NCBI GenBank assembly: GCA_963777905.1
Contig: CAVZSM010000002.1
Location: 227,581-291,580, forward strand
From: Trebonia sp963777905
Lineage (GTDB): Bacteria; Actinomycetota; Actinomycetes; Streptosporangiales; Streptosporangiaceae
Reading direction: 5' to 3'
Length of the DNA stretch: 64,000 nucleotides
A program made the translations under genes and the position numbers. The notes below the pieces were generated by a model, which ran no database searches, had not been told where the DNA came from, and saw only the letters and a list, made by a program, of their open reading frames with translations. Positions 60,363 to 64,000 of the stretch are shown here, piece by piece. Positions within the stretch are counted from its first letter, which is position 1. The number at the start of each line of letters is the position of its first letter.

Positions 60363-60588
60363 GGCTTGGTGGTGTTCGCCGCGTCCAGTCGGCGCCCATA
60401 GGGGCACCGAACGACGCGGCGTCACACCACCGGCGCCCCCGCTTCCCCTCGGGGGCGAATGGACGGTGCGGCGTCGCACCACTGGCGCTCATCGCGTCCC
60501 CCGAGTCACAACGGCTTGGGGGCGCCTGCCTCTGTGCTGATTGGGTCCTGGCAGTGGGTGAACGTAGACGTGGGTGAACGTGGACGAT
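60363..60588. repeat. Structured 226-bp repeat, unit 1
   Basis: GGTGGTGT plus CGCCGCGTC (60368-60385) pair with GACGCGGCG plus ACACCACC (60413-60431). Further stems are CGCCCCCG/CGGGGGCG and GGTGCG/CGCACC. Two 22-bp subunits beginning GCGGCGTC lie at 60416 and 60468. No gene is seen in 60349-60621. Confidence 0.7.
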
Positions 60589-60625
60589 GGCTTGTGGTGT
60601 TTCGGCGCGTTCAGTCGGGGCCTAG

Positions 60626-62422
60626 GAGGCTGCTGAAAAAGGTCCGCTGCTTCCGGCGTGTCGCCGGCTTGGTGTTCGATTTGCCGCGAGAATCTTCTCA
60701 TGCAGGGATTCGAGGGGTCACAGCGGCAGTTGCTGGACACCGAGGTGCTGGCCGGGCATCTGGTCCCGGAAGACAGCATGTTCGCGTTCCTGGCCGCGCG
60801 CCGGGCTGAGGTGTTCCCGGATGCTGATTACGCGGATTTGTTCGCTCCGCCGGGGTTCGGCGGGCCGTCGGTCCCGGCGACCCGGATGGCGGCGGTGATG
60901 ACGCTGCAGACGCTGCATGATTTCTCTGACCGGGAGACCGCCGAGGCGGTGCGGTTCGACGTCCGGTGGAAGGTAGCGTGCGGGCTGGCGCTAGATGATG
61001 CCGGGTTCGACCCGTCGACGCTGGTGTACTGGCGGCGGCGGATCGCGGCGTCGCCGCGGCCGCACCGGATCAACGACGCGGTCCGCAAGGTAGTGGAGGA
61101 GACCGGGGTCCTCAGGGGGCGGCGGCGCCGTGCGGTCGATTCGACGATCCTGGCTGACGGCGTCGCGACGCAAGACACTGTGACCCAGCTGGTCTCGGCG
61201 GTCCGGCGGGTGGCCCGGGAGGTGCCCGGCGCGGCGGAGCAGATCGCGCAGGTCTGCACCGGCCATGACTACAGCAAGCCGGGCAAGCCGAAGATCGACT
61301 GGGATGACCCGCAGGCGAAACAGGAGCTGGTATCGGCGCTGGTGAACGACGCGAACGCGGTCGTGGCGGCGCTGGCGGGCGCGGAGCTGGACGACGCCGC
61401 GGCGTCCGCGCTGGCGCTGCTGGCGCTGGTCGCCGGGCAGGACGTCGAGCCTGCCGAGGGATCAGACGGGACCGACGGGCGGTGGCGGATCGCGACAAGG
61501 TCGCCGGGGACCGGGTGATCTCGGTCGCTGATCCTGACGCCCGGCACGCCCGCAAGTCCTCCAGCGACCGCCGTGACGGGTACCGGGCACACGTGGCCGC
61601 CGACCCGGAGACCGGGATCATTACTGACGAGAGGCTGACCAGGGCCGCCGGGCAGGACAACGGCGACCCCGCCGTCGCCGCCGGGTTCGTCGCTGCCGCG
61701 CACGAGGACGACAGGGACGAGGACGACGGCGGCGGCCGGCTGTCCTGGTATGCCGACTCCGCCTACGGCACCGGGGAACTGCGGGACGCGGTCAGCCAGG
61801 CCGGGGACACCGCGGTGATCAAGCCGCGGGCGCTGACCTCCGCAGTGGACGGCGGGTTCACCCTCGATGACTTCGAGGTCAGCGAGGAGGACGGCACCGC
61901 GACCTGCCCGGCCGGCGTTACCCGCCCCATCACTCCCAGCCGCAACGTCACCTTCGGCGCCGCCTGCCGCGGCTGCCCGCTGCGCCAGCAGTGCACCAGC
62001 TCCAAGAGAGGACGGACCCTCATCTTGACTGAGCACGACAGCCTGCTGCGCGCCGCCCGCCGCAGCTGGCCCGCCCAGCGCGCGGACTACATGAACTACC
62101 GGCCCAACGTGGAACGCGCCATCGCCCAGGTCGCCACCTGGCGCGGACGCCGGATCAAGCTCCGCTACCGCGGCACCGCCGCGAATCACGCCTGGCTCAA
62201 ACGCCGCGCCGCCGCCCTCAACCTCCGCAATCTGGCCGGACGCGGCCTCACCCGCCGCGACGGCGCCTGGAGCCTGGCCGGGTAACCGCCCCGCAGCCAC
62301 CCGCCAGCACGACAGCCCGCCCGGCCCGGACCCGCCCGCCGACGGCCACGGCACCAGCCCCACCACCAGGCCGCCAGGACCGGGACAGCGAACTACCAGA
62401 ACCACCTTTATTCAGCAGCCTC
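60626..62422 (+). mobile_element. IS1182-family-like insertion sequence, about 1.8 kb
   Basis: Terminal inverted repeats GAGGCTGCTGAA (60626-60637) and TTCAGCAGCCTC (62411-62422) continue imperfectly inward (AAAGGT). The target CTAG is present on both sides (60622-60625 and 62423-62426), as expected of a 4-bp duplication. It contains one disrupted transposase gene. Confidence 0.8.
60700..62285 (+). pseudogene. IS1182-family DDE transposase, single-base frameshift
   Basis: The N-terminal part begins MQGFEGSQRQLLDTEVLAGH and includes the helix-turn-helix region TLHDFSDRETAEAVRFDVRWKVACGLALDD and the first catalytic Asp in AVDSTIL. The frame breaks near 61485 (GGCGGATCGCGACAAGG). The rest, DKVAGDRVISVADPDARHARKSS, then the second catalytic region SWYADSAYGTGELRDAV and the end region NYRPNVERAIAQ, continues in the -1 frame to 62285. 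Restoring one base rejoins the two. ATG 60700 has no strong ribosome-binding site. The copy is probably inactive unless frameshifting is programmed. Confidence 0.85.
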
Positions 62423-62562
62423 CTAGGGCGCCCCGAACAACGCGCCTTAACACCACTGCGCCGACCGCTTCCCCGTCGGGTAGCGGACCCTGCGGCGGAG
62501 CATCACTGGCGCCCCTGGCGTCTCCCGAGTCACAACGCCCTTTTGGGCGCCTGCCCAGGGGA

Positions 62563-62589
62563 ACGTAGTCGATGTCCCATCGACTACGT
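62563..62589. repeat. Perfect 12-bp inverted repeat ACGTAGTCGATG-TCC-CATCGACTACGT
   Basis: It lies exactly at the junction between repeat unit 2 and the non-coding leader of the IS110-family gene. It could be an end of that element or its palindromic target. Confidence 0.7.
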
Positions 62590-62922
62590 AAGAGGGGTCA
62601 TGCATCGCTTCGCGCTGCTGCCGTGGGTGATGAAAGCGGGGTCCTTCCCGTCGCCGGGCGTGTGCGGGTCATCGGTGGTTTTGCGGTGGTTCTGCCTGCC
62701 CGGGCTGGGTGGAAGGTGCATGGTGGGCGGGTGCCGCCTGTCGTTACTGTCCACGCTTGGACCGTTCGTGGCCGTGTAAGAGATTAGGTGCGGGGGCTCT
62801 CCTGGTGGGCAGCCACTGTTGCTGCTTCGTGCGCGCATGTCAGTCTCCTGTGCTGACCAGAGCCCTGGCAGGCGGTGCGCTGTACCTGTATCCCGTTGTG
62901 CTGCTGCAGGAGGTGGCTGCGT
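62590..62922 (+). ncRNA. Candidate bridge RNA locus in the IS110 leader
   Basis: This is a 333-bp non-coding stretch upstream of an IS110-family recombinase, with no supportable gene. In the IS110 subgroup the left non-coding end encodes the bridge RNA that recognises target and donor. Position and length fit; the internal loops were not resolved by eye. Assignment is by family knowledge only. Confidence 0.4.
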
Positions 62923-64000
62923 GTGAAAGTGATGCATGAGCATGTCGCCGGGATCGACGTGCACAAGAAGATGATCAAGGTCGCGGTCCGGTCTCCGGGC
63001 GCGAGGCCGTGGACCCGCAAGACCGAGGTCCTCACGTTCAAGACGTTTTACGGCGTGCTGAAGGCGATGGCGCGGGAACTGCGCGGGCGCGGGGTGACGC
63101 ATGTGGCGATGGAAGCCTCCGGCGTGTTCACCGAGCCGGTGTACTACGCGCTGATGGAGGAGGACTTCGAGCAGGTGCTCGTGGTCAACCCCGCGCACGT
63201 CAAGGCGGTCAAGGGGCAGAAGACCGACGCGAAGGACTGCGCGCGGATCGCGGAGCTGCTCGAGTGCGGGCTGCTGCAGGGCTCCTACCTGCCGCCCCCG
63301 GAACTGAAGGAGGTGCGGGACCTGACCCGGTACCGGATCAAGAAGGTCCAGGCCCGCACCTCCGAGATCCAGCGGCTGGGCAAGACGCTGGAATCGGCCG
63401 GCATCAAGCTCGGCTCGGTTGTCTCTGACATTACCGGCAAAGGCCCGGCGGCGATGATCGGGAAGCTCATCGACGGGGAACGGCGCGGCGCGGTCATGGC
63501 GGACCTGGCCATCGGCGCCACCCGGACCGCGGCGAAGATGGCCGACCTGTCGATGGCGCTGGAAGGCAGGTTCACCGATCACCACGCGCTGATGTGCCGG
63601 CTATCCTGGAGGAGATCAGGGTCATGGACGCGGCAGTCGCCGGGCTGGAGATGCAGATCGCTGCCAGGGCCGCGCCCTGGCAGCGGGAGGCCGGCCTGCT
63701 GAAGTCGGTGCCCGGGTTCGGCGACACCTCGCCTGGGCCTGGCTCGGCGAGATCGGCCCGGCCCCGCACCAGTGGTTCTCCTCCAGCGCGAAGCTGGCCT
63801 CCTGGGCCTCCCTGGCCCCCGGCAACCACGTATCCGCCGGCAAGCGCAAGCACAGCCGCACCGGCGACGCCGGCACCTACATCAAGCCGATGCTGGTGCA
63901 GGCCGCCTGGTCCGCGATCCGGGTCAAAGGACGGCTGCAGGCCCGCTACCACAAGCTGGTACGCCGCATGGGCGGGCCGAAGAACCCCGCCGCCCGCAAG
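62923..64000 (+). pseudogene. IS110-family DEDD recombinase, two single-base frameshifts, 3' end outside window
   Basis: GTG 62923 follows GGAGG. The RuvC-like N-domain shows VAGIDVHKKMIKVAV (first Asp), VAMEASGVFTEPVYYAL (Glu) and KTDAKDCARIAELL (Asp pair). The frame breaks at about 63600 (CCGGCTATCC); AILEEIRVMDAAVAGLEMQ continues in the next frame, and a second break at about 63728 leads to AWAWLGEIGPAPHQWFSSS, then ASLAPGNHVSAGKRKHSRTG of the Tnp2 domain, open to the window end. Each break is repaired by adding one base in a G or C run. The product as written is not functional. Confidence 0.85.

Larger units (their letters stand above)
60589..62560. repeat. Structured 226-bp repeat, unit 2, split by the IS1182-like element
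   Basis: The left part is 60589-60625 and the right part is 62427-62560. Rejoined, it aligns with unit 1 at roughly three quarters of positions. Its main stem (60594-60611 with 62439-62456) stays paired although several bases differ from unit 1. Confidence 0.65.
62563..64000 (+). mobile_element. IS110-family element, left part (right end outside window)
   Basis: It contains the leader, the recombinase gene and possibly the 12-bp hairpin as left boundary. The left edge is not fixed because IS110 members lack terminal repeats and target duplications, and the right end is beyond base 64000. Confidence 0.6.

Noticed and set aside
60363..60588. Repeats with roughly 52-bp spacing as a CRISPR array
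   Set aside because: There are only two subunits with diverged sequence, hairpins inside both repeat and spacer, and no cas genes.
61470..61500. Programmed -1 frameshift in the IS1182-like transposase
   Set aside because: The direction fits, but no A/G-rich slippery run is present and this family normally has one continuous frame.

Overview
The window is a very GC-rich chromosome segment from an actinomycete. The support is strong G/C third-position bias, many GTG and TTG starts, many leaderless genes, mycothiol/F420-era enzyme families, DUF3043, PspAA/PspAB, and an adoK-erpA-cta neighbourhood of the kind known from mycobacteria and streptomycetes. I would place it near Streptosporangiales or a similar soil lineage, but nothing here fixes the genus. 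No rRNA, tRNA or CRISPR array was seen.

Layout. (1) 1-3174: triose/sugar-phosphate catabolic operon (class II aldolase, HAD phosphatase, dhaL, dhaK); dhaK is broken by a 68-bp partial self-duplication. (2) 3262-9163: two ABC-2 type exporters (ATPase-permease-ATPase-permease, minus strand; the last permease is frameshifted), divergent from a NarL-type two-component system. (3) 9213-13699: SDR, epimerase, VAO-type flavoenzyme, an orphan membrane protein. (4) 13742-24888: energy and envelope block: ctaF-ctaD-ctaC, TusA-like protein, GNAT, ctaG, a lone ClpC N-domain, adoK (frameshifted), erpA, then an envelope-stress set pspAB-htpX / pspAA-pspA, and a DUF3043 protein. (5) 24905-37819: mixed metabolism (gltA, flavin oxidoreductases, an aldehyde dehydrogenase pair with deoC, amidase, isochorismatase family) and small membrane proteins. 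(6) 38286-41680: GntR/YtrA-type regulator with its ABC exporter and two tandem paralogous permeases. (7) 41741-49105: LLM enzyme, two GT4 glycosyltransferases with an SGNH hydrolase, MFS exporter, amidohydrolase, small proteins. (8) 49114-60348: DUF885 peptidase-like protein, GST-type reductase, HtrA-like protease, a 59-residue membrane protein, DUF4230 protein, AidB-like dehydrogenase, alpha/beta hydrolase, NhaA-DsbA fusion, amidohydrolase. (9) 60349-64000: structured tandem repeats holding an IS1182-like element, then an IS110-family element cut by the window end.

Main unexplained signals. Three intergenic hairpins (37821-37908, 48421-48536, 48541-48622) share a 23-nt core and a 3' flank, while their stem arms differ completely but stay self-complementary. 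A 226-bp tandem repeat at 60363 onward has stems with compensatory changes, and the IS1182-like element sits at the apex of the second copy's hairpin. The non-coding leader of the IS110 element is a candidate bridge-RNA locus. About ten genes have a TAnnnT box 6-8 nt before the start codon, suggesting leaderless mRNAs.

Caution. Five genes carry single-base frameshifts, four of them one-base losses in short G or C runs, including the normally conserved adoK. Sequencing or assembly indels are a real alternative to gene decay.
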